From assembly GCA_032209605.1 (NCBI GenBank), contig JASFXZ010000001.1, forward strand, positions 42,784,619-42,848,618: 64,000 bases of DNA, read 5' to 3'. The notes beneath the pieces were generated by a model. That model did no database searches. It saw only the letters and a list, made by a program, of their open reading frames with translations, and was not told the origin of the DNA. Below, piece after piece: positions 1 through 13,880 of the stretch; position 1 is the first letter of the stretch; each line of letters opens with the position of its first letter. The DNA comes from Mactromeris polynyma (Eukaryota; Mollusca; Bivalvia; Venerida; Mactridae). Both the position numbers and the translations under genes were made by a program.

Positions 1-280
1 TATGAAAACTTAGATTTCACAGACAAGAACAACTCAGGCCTGCACCAAATGACATTGAAAACTTGATCAATAAAACACTTATTTTAAAAGAATTAATTTA
101 AAGTTACTGTTTATTTATAATAAATCAAATAGATAATTACTGCAATACAACTTAATCAAAAATAAAGGTAGCAGACCTAAAGACAATGTACAGCTGAGTG
201 CTGAGTGAATCAAAGTTTACATCAAACATTCTCCTTAGTGGCCTTTCTATAAGAAAGTGTACTACCTGAAGAAATCTAGA

Positions 281-335
281 TGATGACATCATGGATGACA
301 TCACAGAATGATGACATCACACACAATGTCACATG
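281..335. repeat. TGACATCA cluster
   Basis: TGACATCA occurs at 284, 296 and 312 in a short imperfect repeat (GATGACATCA). It is a one-base variant of the CRE and may be chance slippage. Confidence 0.4.
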
Positions 336-2209
336 ACTATAAACAATATCAAAAATGGCTGCCAAAATGCATAGACTTAGTTAAATTTGTTGTTTAAATA
401 TATGTTCACAGTTTTATATAACAAGTGATATGAGAATAGCTGAGTTGCTGATTTAGAGGCTCATACTAATGAGTGTCTTGTATACTCAATATTTGCTTAC
501 AATAATAGATATACAAATGAAATATAGGAAAACATGGTAGGACAAAATGGTGGGGTACACTAAAAAGTCTTGCAGTCACCACATTATGAACCAAATAACA
601 CAGTTATGTTCAGTAATCATCCTAATAAAATGAAAAGCGGATATTTGAAAAATGAGGCAAGGTATACGGTTCTTAGGCAATGCACTTCCATTTTCCAGAT
701 AAAAAATCTTGTAAGGGAGATAATTCCTGCCATGGGCAATTGTCAAACTTTTATTGAGAATTGTCTAGGTAAACTCGAGCCACAAGTAGTCGTTAGATCA
801 GAATTCAATACATCAAAATATCTACCAACAACTATCTATTTCCCAATCCTTAATGAAAATAAAATGAGGAATGACATTAAAGTAATAAAATTGGCTACAA
901 TTTTTCAATTAAATCATATATACGTACAAAATATAACATTCCGGTATCATTTCTATATCAATAAAACCAAAGGAATTTTTATTAATACTGGATGCAATAT
1001 AGTAATACAGTACTGGGTATGTTCTAAATGATATTAAATAGCGTTTCTTGACTGAATTACATATTAAATTCACGATCTTCAGACGAAAGTATGAAAGGTC
1101 ATTAAGCAACTTTTAATATACAGAAGAACATTTTATTTATATGGTAAGGTGTGGACACTTATGGGAGGGTGGATGATCATCTTTCAAGAAATCGTATATA
1201 TCCTATTATACAATATGAGAAATAATTCAATGTTAACAACTTAAGTTACTAAACCTACAACATCAACCCCTTTTTATGCATATAAATACCAGCTTGTATA
1301 TTACCGAGTTTTCAAATTCCCCCATCACACTGTTTGTGAAATAACTAGATTCTCAAATAGTTGTCTGTACTAAGGGCTGCAACCCTTTCGGTTTTCAGAA
1401 ATATAAATGTCATATGACATAATAACTTAATAATCATAAAACAGTCCCAAACCAAATTGTACATCAAAAAGAACTGAAAATAATAATTTCAGCCTTAATA
1501 CTAAGTAATAAATGTGTGCATGACGATTGTAAACGATTGTGAGTTTTTTTAAAGATTTTACCTTATCAACTGTCGTCAGTTTTGTTGTATTATCCAGCAA
1601 AAGTACACGAGACTGCAACATCAGCAGTGCTTATAACTAACATACCTATAAATTAAAGCAGACAAATCCATATATTTACTTTACTGAAGGTGACCAAAGC
1701 ACACAGCAGTGTGAACAAATATCTTCAGACAGCTAATAAGTAACTTATCTACCAAACCATACTAGCCCAGTACAGATAACAATTAAGTAAGTCTACTTAA
1801 ACTGTATAGTGACATTGTACACTAATATTAAGATACAATTGACATACACAACACATTCAAGTTGGTTGGTCATTAAGGAAGATTACTGGAGGCAGACACC
1901 TAACAGGAGATTGTATCCCTAAGGGTATAAAACTGGACACCTAAACTGGACATTGAAGTATGAATCTATTAGGAGTCTGGTGAGGATAATGTCACGAAGT
2001 GTATGTCTCCAGGCTTAAACAGCATGTGACAGTGTATCCTTACTTATTTACTCAAACATATCTGCAAATACATAACATATTATCCCTTTATAGTAAAATC
2101 GAGTTCAAAAACATAATTAAAGGCAATACAATTTAAATCTCAGATGGACATGACATATTAACTTTTAACTGTCACTAAGTATAGGAATGCCAGTTCTTCA
2201 AGACAGCTC

Positions 2210-2760
2210 AGTTAAATGAAAGGAAATTATGCCCATAAAGTTTAATGAAGATTGAACAATTAATTTTCAAAGATTTTTAAGATACATATCGCATATGTGG
2301 CTTAATTTTTACCATTAAATGGTCCCGACACCAAAATGTCTGGACAATCTAAGCTAAAGTTATCAAACCTATCTGAAATACACAATGTATCATGCCCATA
2401 AACGTATGGCAAAGATTTGTGAAAAATTTATTTCAATTATCAAAGTTGGAGTGCAGACAGTATTGGATGACCTTGATCGATCACCCCTGGTGATCAGATA
2501 GTATGCCCTGTCAAGTATTTTGATATGGTCACCATGGCAACCAGAGTTTGACAAGGACCTAATTCATTTAGGTCAATTGATGAAGGCTCATCCATGAGAT
2601 GTTACAGTAAAATTTATCAAGATTGGTCAAGTGATTTCAGAAGATATTTTATATAAAACAACTGTTAAGGTCTGGACAGATGGACGAATAACCATTTGAC
2701 AACATATAACAAATGACAAGACAACTGACCACAGTATCCAACACCATGAAATTCCACAAA
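2210..2760. mobile_element. Decayed tandem-core element
   Basis: Diverged monomers about 163 bp apart share ATGCCCATAAA and AAAGATTT. A final GGACAGATGGACGAATA stretch resembles the microsatellite end of the elements above. Confidence 0.35.
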
Positions 2761-2860
2761 AAGTGAGTGAAAAATTTAAACAACTTACAATTTACAAGCA
2801 GCAAAAAACAATTACTACAACTGTTTTACGTTCATCAATAAAACAAAATTGTGTAAATTA

Positions 2861-2905
2861 AGACCTCAATAATATTGGTGGTCTTTAAGTGAGGTTTTAC
2901 TGTAT
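2861..2905. mobile_element. Pogo/Tigger-like MITE, right-end fragment
   Basis: GGTGGTCTTTAAGTGAGG then TTTTACTG|TA is the terminus of the family seen at 6,849. The other half is missing. Confidence 0.4.
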
Positions 2906-5410
2906 ACTGTAAATTTAATCTACACTGATAAAATCACTAAGTTCTGATTATTAGAAAATTTATTCATACACACCATAATTATATAATATTACTCTCCAGA
3001 AAATATTAAAGTCCCAAGTTTCCAGTTATAAATTATTAATAATTATGCCCTTATAATGGCAACATGCACAGTGACGATCCTTTAAATCACTTTCCAAGTT
3101 TTATAAGATACCGGTAGTCACCATCATCATATCCTGGTTAAACTTGAACAATTAGGAGTGTAGATATTTAGAATTATGAAATTTCTCAACTTAAAATATA
3201 TACATTTATAAAAACAAAAATTTAAACCCACCTTATTCTAGTTCCTGTTTTTTGTATGATAAATACTAGGCAACATGTTTATACAGGAAATAAATTCTCA
3301 ATAACTGTTACAAATCATTTCTTATCGGTTACCCAAGTAACGTACATTTTGTGTAAGGAGACGAATCCATTTTTATGTTTGAACAACCAGAGTGTGACAA
3401 CCAGGTGTACGAGTACAATACCAGTACTTCAAATAATATTGGTAACAAACGCATTTTTATCATTTAATGTGCAAGACATAGTCATTATATGCAACTAAAA
3501 GCTCCCATACAGTTTTTGTTTTTACATTGAAATTCTATCTTCAGTTTACAACAGAAATTATCTGACTGATAGTTTTATTTTACATGGATAAGAAGGGCAC
3601 AGAATTGACAATGAAATATAAAACAGAAATATATGCGGATACAATAATCTATTCAGCAACTGATTGCAGTATGCAACTCCAGAGTACAGAATTCACGATA
3701 ACATCTGTACTAATAAATCAAGTAAAACAGGCACTACAATATATTTAATGACCTGCCTAGTTTTAGACTAGAATAACGTTTATCTATGAATTTTGCGTCA
3801 ATTTTAAAAATTGCAGGAGATTATTTCAATCATATTTCAAAATTTATAACATTTATTACTCTGATTTATACATAAGATATTAAAACAAAGTAATGGAAGA
3901 TAGAGGTTGCGATATGATCTTTAACGCTAAAAAGGCAGACAATGTTAGAATAATACATACCATAAAATAAATACAACAACCTACAAAAAAAACTAAATTT
4001 GACACCAAAATACACATTTATTGTACATAAATTTAATCGCATATTGCACAATATGTCTCGTCATTATGAATCATAAAATGGTATGCAGCTGAGTGCTGAT
4101 GCATCAACATTTATTGAACTGAAAATTCACAGTATATATAAAGTTAACTGTTTCTTAAGTCATCCCGCTTGTTTGCAGTAACCCTTCCAAAATGCATCGG
4201 CGTATTTTATAACTGGTATTTTTTAGTTGGTAAACTTTTTTGTATTATATACAAATTAGAAATAGGGAAAATAACATCAAAAAGATTTTGCACAGAAATA
4301 ATTCAGTCTGCCAGTCAGGATTAATTTCACTCAGCAATTCTACGAAGCACGAACAAACCATTATTCAAGGTTGGCCTCATAATGTAAACACCCTTTCTTA
4401 CAATATTTGGTTGAAAATAGTCTAACTTAAAATTGTAGTAATTTGAATGACATTTACAAAAATAACCAAAATACACAATGAGAACATCTAGACAGGAACA
4501 AAAATATTAAGAAAAATTATAAAGTCATTTAAATTAATAAAGGATTCCACCAGGAAGCTTTGGCACATTTAACATATCTTGATTTATTAAAATCAGCTGT
4601 TACAATGCGAGCATCTCAACATAGTAAGCTTTTCTAAGCTACCATTCCTAATATTATTTACAAACAGCGTATTTAATTGCGAAAAACATATTCGAAATAT
4701 TTCATTTATACTGTGATGGATGTTTGCTTTCAACATTACTGTATATATTGCAACAAATTCCCTACAAATCTTGAAATTCTGTCCTGGGAGTCAACTATCA
4801 TTGAAGTGTTCGTGATTGAATTCAAGAGCTTAATTAAGTATGAATATAGCTGATACTGCATGAATGGTATTGAAATAACTGAACATAAATTAAGCAATAC
4901 CATTTAATACAAAACATGAACATTTTCATTTAACTTAAACCATGGGGGGAACAAGCACTGCACCAACACATTGCAGTAACGTATGATACCAAAACATAGG
5001 AAATAACGCCAGGAAAGTCGCGCTATTATTACATTACGGCAGCAAGACTAACATAAAACTTACATTCACAACATTTACTCGGCAAGGACAAATTTTATTG
5101 ACGGCAGTCAGTTTTGCTTTCGGAATGGTATTGAGTTCTATATTTCCCTACATAGGGTGTTTGTTTGTTTCGTGAGTTAGGTGTGTAAGTGCAATGATTG
5201 GACCAGAAAGCATTGCAGGCACAGAAGTTCTGTCTCCTCAAACTATTGTACCACAGTGGTTGTACAATATTCATCCTTTATATGCATTAATTTTTGATTT
5301 CTGGGACCAATATTTCAACCAATGTCATTAATTATACCTATTTCCCGAAATGGAATACTCTAATCTAAAAATAAACGTATTGGTAAACAAAATCTCACAG
5401 TAAATGTTAC

Positions 5411-5585
5411 TTTGCTTTTTGTTTTTGTTGGGTGTGTAGCGCCATTTTTCAATTATTTTTCAGTTACACATGGCAGTCCATTGACCAGTACTCCAATTTC
5501 CTGAAATTAATTATCAACCAGTACTAACTTGTCCTTTCGGAGAGCAGCTGACAACGACCCCACGTGAATCAGGGGTGGACGACAT
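5411..5585 (-). mobile_element. tRNA-derived SINE, truncated
   Basis: Read on the minus strand it ends CTGAAAAATAATTGAAAAAT then GGCGCTACACACCCAACAAA, the tail of the common bivalve SINE. Its body (TTCACGTGGGGTCGTTGTCA) is shared with the copies at 17,668 and 20,797. The tRNA-like head is not clear. Confidence 0.5.
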
Positions 5586-6848
5586 AGCACCGCACTGTAT
5601 GTGACTTTCAGGATTGTTAGACATAAAACACTTCAGGTCAAGAGTAAAACAGCATGATTGGTCAGGTAACAGGAAAACAGATATTTAGTTCTTTAGGCCT
5701 AACTACAATGATACATGTGTCACTCCGTTTGGTTTTGATTACTTTACCCGGTTTTCGGTTCTCCATAACTGATAGCTTAATGACTTGTAATGACCAAACA
5801 TGAACATTTGACTCGCTACAAGTACAATAAGAACAATGTGAGATAATACATAATAAAGTACAGCAATGACTAGAAATGGAACTTCATGCCCTGTAATGGA
5901 AGTACATGTATACAGTTCCAATAGCTGTGTAAATAAAAGATTATTTGAATAAACTGACGAGTTCTCTGACTAGAATATTGCTTCAGGAATAAGAATTTTC
6001 ATCGGACATAACAAACCAAAATATAAGACAGAACCGTTTCGAATCATGAAAAAAAAAAAACCAGACTTTGATTAATCACTGTAGCCCTTCTAACGAAAGC
6101 CACAACATCACCAGACTCCTGGTTATTTTTATAAATCCAATTTCTTTAATTCCTTGATGAAAACCGAAGCTTATCAAATATTTACAGGAACAGACGGTCT
6201 AAAGTGGATTATGGAAATGAATTACATGATATCAGTGGGACAGAAATTGAAAACTATCCGAATACCAAGAATGCAAATAAAACCAAGACCTTATGGAGCC
6301 CTTGAAGTCCTTAAACTATATGGAAAACAATTAAAACATCTGAAACAATTTCAGTAACAGCATGCATACACAGGCCTTATCATGGTATTCAGAATGATCA
6401 TTATTATTTTATGGTTACTTTTAATTACTTTCAAATTACATTCAGTTGTTTTTAATGTTAATTAAACAGCCATTATTTCTACAATAAAACAACAATAAAT
6501 TAACAGAGAGTTTTGAATGATTTGGTTGTGCTACAAACTCAAATTCAAGAACAAAATGAAAGTAACTTATTGTAGTCTAAATACTAAGGAAAATAATTTT
6601 CGGGTATTTAAATGTGCATCTTATTAAGTAATAATGAGAAAAAACTGTGAAATCATTAAATTATGAAGAATACTTATGATTTCATTTGCATAGTTTCATG
6701 GACAAGGCAATAATTGTTCTTCACATACTCTCAGGATTTGTCATATTAGGGCTGAACATGACCCACAAAATGTTCAAACTCTAGATTTACGTCAGTTATA
6801 TTTTCTACAGACATGCAAATAAAATTTACAAAATTTCCAGCACCTATA

Positions 6849-7028
6849 CAGTAAAACCTCGCTTAAAGACCACTTTGAAATGAATACCACCTCATAAATA
6901 AGAACATATTTTGATGGACCAGTTTTATATTTTCTTCCATATTTTAACTCAACGATCAGACCACCTCAAAGCTAAGACTTACATCCCTGCACCCAACTTG
7001 TACTAATCTTATTCATGACGTTTCACTG
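6849..7028. mobile_element. Pogo/Tigger-like MITE
   Basis: Bounded by TA|CAGTAAAACCTCG and GTTTCACTG|TA, with a TA duplication on both sides. It contains GACCACCTCA-type words shared with the copies at 11,408, 17,446 and 58,194. Confidence 0.65.
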
Positions 7029-7499
7029 TACTTTGTAAACTGGTAAAAATGAAAAAGATTATAACAAGAGAAAAATTGCATGAATATTACAATTTCACTG
7101 AACTGTAAACATTTTCCTAGGAAGTGTACATGTATAATAAGTTGTTTGAAACCCTTTTGGTTGTTTTCATTCTGTATAGTAGTTCACTGTTGAAAGATGA
7201 CAGACTCGGAAACTGCAGAGTAACATTAAGTTTCCCAGCTTACAAACATCAGAAATAGTACACATATTTCTGCATCTTGGTGTTATGAAAGACATCAACA
7301 AATTCAGAAGCTGATATTATGAAGTAGGATGACGTATCTGTAATTATACTTATGGTAAATATACTTAAGTGGCACTACTAAATGCAGGAAAGGTGGGGAG
7401 CCGCAGCAGGGTGTGCAGTGCGATTAAGGAACACTTAACAATTATAAACTAGGTGGTTGTTTTTGAAATAAATGTCTCATCCATGGTAGTTTGGCAGTA

Positions 7500-7900
7500 A
7501 GTGTTTCCATATTGTGAACATTTGCGCCAAGTTATTTCAAAATCCTTCAAGGCGTTCCAAGAGATATGGAGCGGACATGCAAGTACTGTCATTTGACCTT
7601 TGACCTCTAAGCGTGACCACAGCCCTCAACTGACCCACTAAAAACGTGCGTTCCGCCCATCGTCTCAATATGGTGAACATTTGTGGCACGTTATTTCAAA
7701 ATCCTTCAAGTGGTTCAAAAGTTATGGAGCAGATACAATTTGTGACAGACAGACAAACGGACATACAGCTGATAACCCAAGCAAAAACAAAATGTTTCCC
7801 CACAAGTCAAGACATTTGCGAAAAAGCACTGCACATAAGTCATTTTTTATTAAAGAAGTCACAAAGTGACCAAAAATTCCCTTTTCCTCTGATAAGGTGC
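7500..7900. mobile_element. Helentron-like relic, two ~159-bp monomers
   Basis: TTATTTCAAAATCCTTCAA occurs at 7,532 and 7,691 with similar sequence around it (GTGAACATTTG, TATGGAGC). TTTGACCTTTGACCTCTAAG and a GACAGACAGACAAACGGAC stretch are typical companions in bivalve repeats. Confidence 0.55.
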
Positions 7901-8257
7901 AAAATTCCCATGTTTGCAGGAATGGGTGTCATTCTGTAAAAGCTGTATAGTGCCATGGAATACTATTCGGGATTTTCAAGTACATGTGTCCTCAGTGGAC
8001 AAAGTATGACCAGAATCAAAACCGCTCATTCAATCTAACACCACCATAAATCCTCCAAACATCAACCTGTAAATGCTATATAAACTGCTGATATATAATA
8101 TACAGAATGAAAAATGATCTGCAAGAATAGCTAGATTATCAGACAGATTATCGGGTAACATACTGCAGCATTTTCTGCAGTCTAGAGATTATCATGTAAT
8201 TTAATGCAGACAGAAGTCTGACGCAGAATTTTGTGGAGACAGCTAATGGTTAAACTA

Positions 8258-8432
8258 CAGTAGGACCTTGTTCGAATTCATTGGGTCTGAAATTTTATTT
8301 CGAATAAGACATGGTTTCGAACAGTCCATTTCAATGCGACGTACCCAAGAAGATACATCTGGAACTGCAATTTATTTCGAATGATATCAATTATTCAGAT
8401 AGAGGGTGGTGGCATAAACAAGGTCCAACTCT
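8258..8432. mobile_element. Tigger-like MITE, CAGTNGGACCTCGTTCGAAT type
   Basis: Starts TA|CAGTAGGACCTTGTTCGAAT and ends ACAAGGTCCAACTCT. The interior is shared with 10,985 and 22,260 (GGTCTGAAATTTTATTTCGA). Confidence 0.6.
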
Positions 8433-9478
8433 ACTTAAATTAGAGCCATTTTTTTCATAGAATGCGCAATAATTCTTTAAGGTACACAAATTACCATCAT
8501 ATTTTACAAAACTACATAACATACATAGAATGTACATTGAAATCAAATTCCCGCCATTCTGAGTAGCACTCACAGAAAAATCATCACATAACATAATAAT
8601 TATAACAAAATGAAGTCAAAGTATCAAAGTATTGACTGTCTGGAGAGTCTTAAGGCCATGCACTTCATTTACTGTACAGCACATTTATTGGGTTATCTTC
8701 ACATATCCTAGGAAATGATAAAGAGAATAGTTTACAGCATATGACCTATATATTTGGAAGTTTTAATGAATTTGAAGGCGAACTATATAATTAAACATTG
8801 AAACCTACCCACCCACACAATTCTGAATCCATCCTCGTATACATGTGTTAAAATCATATTTCTCTATTTAAATTTTGTTTCTGATATTGATGCAAATTCT
8901 TTACATTTTAATAGCCACGGAGTTTGAATAGTTATTTAAAGACATGCTGAGATAATCTTGGTAAATATTTTGTGTACAAGCAAACAACCAAGTAACCAGT
9001 TTAAAATTGTGTAGTTGAGAAATTGAAAATAAATGCCATGCACATGAACTCCCTCATACATCATACTCCAATACCCAAATTTGTAAGACTTAATAATAGC
9101 TACTATGTTACCTTATTTGATCAGCGATAACGAATTACATGTATTTATAGTGATTTCCAGGTAAAGGAAATGCAGATTACATTTTGATAACAGGATACTA
9201 AATGTAAACGGATTACAGGACAACAAAACAAGTTTATCTGCTTCTTTATTTATGCACAGATAAACTAGTTTTCCTTTCATCCATTGATACAAGCATAAAA
9301 CACGCTTAATATTGCGCTCGTTTTTAAATGTTTCATTTTTTACCTAAAAAAACATAAAAATATATTTCATAGAGTTGAAACATAATACAAGCATTATCAA
9401 AGAACACACACTAACAATGACTGTTCCCCTGTATCTGTCGACAAAAAGAAGTTTGTGATATCGATAAAATTAAATAAT

Positions 9479-10936
9479 AACAAGAAATGGGCAATGCCCC
9501 CAAACCAGGTTTAGTATGTAGTTATTTGTAACCAAGGCTCAATTTGTATAATGAATTCATGATGATCATCAATGCTGCAAAGGTGCCATAGGTGATACAT
9601 GCATATACACACTCACACTTAGATATATTATATATATATATGCAACAACTATACACCAAGTTTGATGTCATAGCGAAGATATTAAGTGGAAACTGATTTT
9701 TAAGTGACCTTGACCTTCGACTGAACGAACCCAAAAGCAATCGCATGGGAGCTCTCGACATGTTCTTACTATACACTAAGTTTCATGTCAATATGATCAA
9801 CGAAACTTCAGTTATTCGCCGGAAACCAAATTGCGAAGTTTAGAAACGGTGACCTTGACCTTTGACGGAACTATTCCAAAAGCACTCCCAAGCGAGCTCT
9901 CCACATGTTCTTACTATACACCAAATTTGATGCAAATATGACCAACGAAACTCAAGTTATTCGCCGGAAACCAAATTGATATTTATAATAACAGTGACCT
10001 TGACCTTTGACTGACCGAACCCAAAAGCAATCCCAAGCGAGCTCTCCACATGTTCTTACTATACACCATTTTTGATGTCAATACGATGAACGGAACTCAA
10101 GTAATTCGCCGGAAACCAAATTTCTATTTTTAGTAACGGTGACCTTGACCTTTGGTGGACCAAACCCAAAAGCAATCCCAAGTAAGCTCTTCACATGTTC
10201 TTACTATACACCAATTTTGATGCCAATATGATCAACAAAACTAAAGTTATTCGCCGGAAACCAAATTGATATTTATAGTAACGGTGACCTTGACCTTTGA
10301 CGGACCAAACCCAAAAGCAATCCCAAGCGAGCTCTCCACATGTTCTTACTATACACCAAGTTTGATGTCAATACGATGAAAGGAACTCAAGTTATTCGCC
10401 GGAAACCAAATTACTATTTTTAGTAATGGTGACCTTGACCTTTGAAGGACCGAACCCAAAAGCATTCCCAAGCGAGCTCTCCACATGTTCTTACTATACA
10501 CCAAGTTTGATGTCAATACAATGAAAGGAACTCAAGTTATTCGCCGGAAACCAAATTACTATTTTTAGTAACGGTGACCTTGACCTTTGATGGACCGAAC
10601 CCAAAAGCATTACCAAGCGAGCTCTCCACATGTTCTTACTATACACCAAGTTTGATGTCAATACGATGAAAGGAACTCAAGTTATTCGCTGGAAACCAAA
10701 TTACTATTTTTAGTAACGGTGACCTTGACCTTTGACGGACCAAACCCAAAAGCATTACCAAGCGAGCTCTCCACATGTTCTTACTATACACCAAGTTTGA
10801 TGTCAATACGATGAACGGAACTCAAGTTATTCGCCGGAAACCACCAGTTTGACACCCGCCCGCCCGCCCAGCCGCCCGCCCAACGACATGCGCTTTTCTA
10901 ATTACCTGGTTTTCGTTGAAAACCTGGTTAAAAAAC
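9479..10936. mobile_element. Helentron/pearl-like element with eight 145-bp monomers
   Basis: The 5' end is AACAAGAAATGGGCAATGCC with a small GGGCA/TGCCC hairpin. GACCTTGACC then recurs at 9706, 9851, 9996, 10141, 10286, 10431, 10576 and 10721, exactly 145 bp apart every time. The last monomer runs into a CCGC-type tetranucleotide microsatellite (10,855-10,885). The end is GTTGAAAACCTGGTTAAAAA. Core monomers plus adjoining tetranucleotide repeat is the architecture of the bivalve pearl/HINE non-autonomous Helitron-like elements. No protein is encoded. Confidence 0.8.
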
Positions 10937-10984
10937 TTTCTAAGTGTTTATTACAAGTTTAGGCCGGGTATAACATGATAAATA

Positions 10985-11162
10985 CAGTCAGATCTCGTTC
11001 ATTCGAAATTCATCGAGTCCAATATTTTATTTTGAATAATACATGGTTTGGAATAGCCCATTTCAATTTGACACACCTAAGACAATACACTGGGCCCTGA
11101 TATTTATTTCTGATGATACCAAGTATTCAGACTAAAGTTGTTGAATAAACGAGGTACAACTG
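10985..11162. mobile_element. Tigger-like MITE, same family
   Basis: TA|CAGTCAGATCTCGTTCATTC and GAATAAACGAGGTACAACTG|TA give clean TA duplications and inverted ends. It lies about 50 bp beyond the 145-bp Helentron-like array. Confidence 0.7.
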
Positions 11163-11407
11163 TATTTTACATTCAGATGGGCCAAATACATCTTTAACCA
11201 CTCAATATAATTAAGTACAATTCATGACATCAATAGATGTAATTTACCTGATATTTGCTGCTGCAGAATCCATGGAAACTTTCTATGTCTTTAAATTTTG
11301 TTTAACAGAGATTCCTGCAATAAAACAAAACATAGTCTGTAAAGAAAAGAATTTAATTGAAACCAAGAGTCCTAGAAATGGTAGTACAATCATTCTGCAG
11401 TAATTTA

Positions 11408-11604
11408 CAGTAAAACCCCACTTATTACAGGGAATGCCACCTCAAACTTAAGACCACCTCATTAGTAAGGGTGTTTTTTCATAGACAAGTTAATTAATTA
11501 ATAATTCTTCAATATTTAACTCCACACATGTAATAAGACCACCTCATAACTACGACCAACCTTCTTCACAGCCAATTAATGGCGGTGAAATTATGAATTA
11601 ACTG
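11408..11604. mobile_element. Pogo/Tigger-like MITE
   Basis: TA|CAGTAAAACCCC at the left and AACTG|TA at the right. The body repeats ACCACCTCA and ATTTAACTC like the 6,849 copy. Confidence 0.6.
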
Positions 11605-12307
11605 TATTTAGTCTGTATACTTAATACAGTGTTATTCTAAATTGGTCAGAAAGCAAACTATACTATATCAGTCGCAACAGATGACCATTTTAAACTGACC
11701 ACTGGGTGTAATTAAATTTGTACTTCTCACTATAACATTAAGTAAAATCCTGGAAATCTGTTCACTACTATCTGACATATGACTAAATTTTGCAACAAAC
11801 TGACATCGAAGGTGTGTACCAACACATCTCAGTTTAAATAACATATTTGTCATTCGTTACCTTCAAAATGCAATTTGTCTAAGAATTCCTGAGTGCCAAT
11901 TAAATGTTAAATGAAGAATCTCTTAAGAATTCCAAACATTTCATTCCAATAATTCTTTTCTTGAACAAAATTCTTAATTAAATTGAAAAAAATATATGAT
12001 TCAAGCGTGTTGGGTATAAACCAGAGCATATATACATGAGTAAAGCTTAGTTTTATAGTGGCAATTAATTCCTATATGACAAGTCAAAATATTAAACCAC
12101 TGACCTAAATGTCCAATTATTTAGACCAATACAATGTATATATATAGATACAATATAGAGATATATCTGTTTACCTTGCTTGCATACATATTAGTAATTT
12201 AGGACAAACATTTAATATCTTGACTTTTCATAAAGGAAAGGCAACAATAACATGAACTATACTCATGACAAGTTGAATAAATTATAAAGAATTCATTTTT
12301 GAAAGGA

Positions 12308-12622
12308 CAGTCATCTGTGGTCTGGTGGTAACTCACAGGCCTAGTAATCTAGCTGGTCTCAGGTTCAAGCCAAGCTCCACCACTAATAGTACTAAGTCTT
12401 TTGGACGAGACTGGATAAGCCGAGGTCCCATGTAAGATGCTTTACAGCAGGCACGTTAAAGAACCAGGGATGCTTCTGGAACTGGGGCATCTTCTGTACC
12501 ATGCACTATATATCCTCCAAACATCTAAAATGACTAACAGTCTTCCCAAGGCTTCGCCCATATGGGAAACTGGTGGCCACGATAAATAAATGCACGTACA
12601 CACACAGACAGACAAATGCCAA
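12308..12622 (+). mobile_element. tRNA-derived SINE with GCACGTTAAAGAACC core
   Basis: The head TGGTCTGGTGGTAACTCAC and B-box GGTTCAAGCCA are followed by GAGGTCCCATGTAAGATGC and GCACGTTAAAGAACCAGGG, a central block I know from molluscan SINEs. It ends in an AAATAAATGCACG tail and a short CA/GACA repeat. Confidence 0.6.
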
Positions 12623-13103
12623 AGTGACACTTCCATACATAATTTTACATCACTTACATAAAACGGCTAGACAAAACACCATAGAAATGGCAGTAGAATT
12701 GATGGTTACCTGTTATCACACTTTGAAGTCAGTGTGCCAACTATTTATACAAGAGCAATGGACCTATAATTTTGCTTCATCATGCTAATATTTCATCCTA
12801 ACACAGCAAACAGCAGCTTCCATTTATTAAACCAACACCTAACAGTTTGGATCCTAGCAGGACTATTAATCAGGTATGAAATTTTATACATTCAAGACAA
12901 ACTTTCATTTAGTACTGTAAAACACGGATTTTATGAGAGTCTCAATTATTTTCCAAGTTGACAAACTGCCATATGACATAGAGTTAAAATTTAATGGTAA
13001 AAATACACCGGGTTTTGTTTGATAAACTATTAATGATTTTGGATTAAATTTTGATTCATGAAAACACAGAAGTTGAGAAAGATCAGAACGTTCATATATA
13101 TAT

Positions 13104-13880
13104 AAACAAGAAAAACATTGATGCATATAGCATCAATTCGGCGCAGAACCTATTGTACAAAGAAAGCTTAATTATTCATGGGAGTGTGTAGGAAAAGAGA
13201 TGATGTTTGATTAAAAATGTGTCTCGTAGGAAAGTGTTTCAACCATGCAATTGCGGGGTAATGAAAAATATTACATAATTGGTGACAGGACTGTTTGTGC
13301 CAAAGGTGACTCGTCTGACGGGACAATTAGTGCCATATGAAATATTTACTGTGACATTCCATCCTGATGTTTTAAAAATATTATATAGTGATCATACATG
13401 AGTTATATACATGTACAATTTTGACAAATGAAATTCTATCTATATGACGTTTAGCCAGTCATGTACTATTTCATTTGTTTATTCATTGAATTATTCATGA
13501 CTTAAATATATGAATTCTACTGGACAGTTTATCAAGTTGGAGACATTGTCACAGCATGAAATTTCTTTGCTATAAAACGTCTTGGAGCGACATAAGCAAA
13601 AACATATGGTAGAGCAACTGCACACATGGAAGGTATAAAGAACATAAACAGCTTTAACGAAAAGATTTACTATAATATTGTAGGCGAGTGCCGGAAATTA
13701 GGTGAAAGCGCTGTCATTCTTAGCAGACCATTATTGTCAAAACAGATTTTGTGCAAATTGCAAGTACAAGAGTACATGTATATGCATGTGTTTCACCACA
13801 GAGAATTTTGACAGACATCTCGAAATCCTGTATATGATGGCACTTCTTTAAGACTTTATGAATGAAAACCTGGTTAAAAA
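13104..13880. mobile_element. Related Helentron-like element, no array
   Basis: Begins AACAAGAAAAACATTGATGC with the hairpin TTGATGC/GCATCAA and ends GAAAACCTGGTTAAAAA, the same 3' end as the 9,479 element. Monomers are absent. Confidence 0.5.

Larger units (their letters stand above)
1..9478. other. Non-coding AT-rich DNA with scattered repeats
   Basis: Outside the repeats listed I see no exon: ORFs are short, lysine/asparagine/isoleucine-rich and lack splice context or recognisable domains, including 153 codons at 570-1031. The plus strand is A-rich, so transcription, if any, is more likely on the minus strand. Confidence 0.55.

Noticed and set aside
570..1031. 153-codon ORF
   Set aside because: Composition is that of random AT-rich sequence, with no domain, and it opens with a TTG rather than an ATG.
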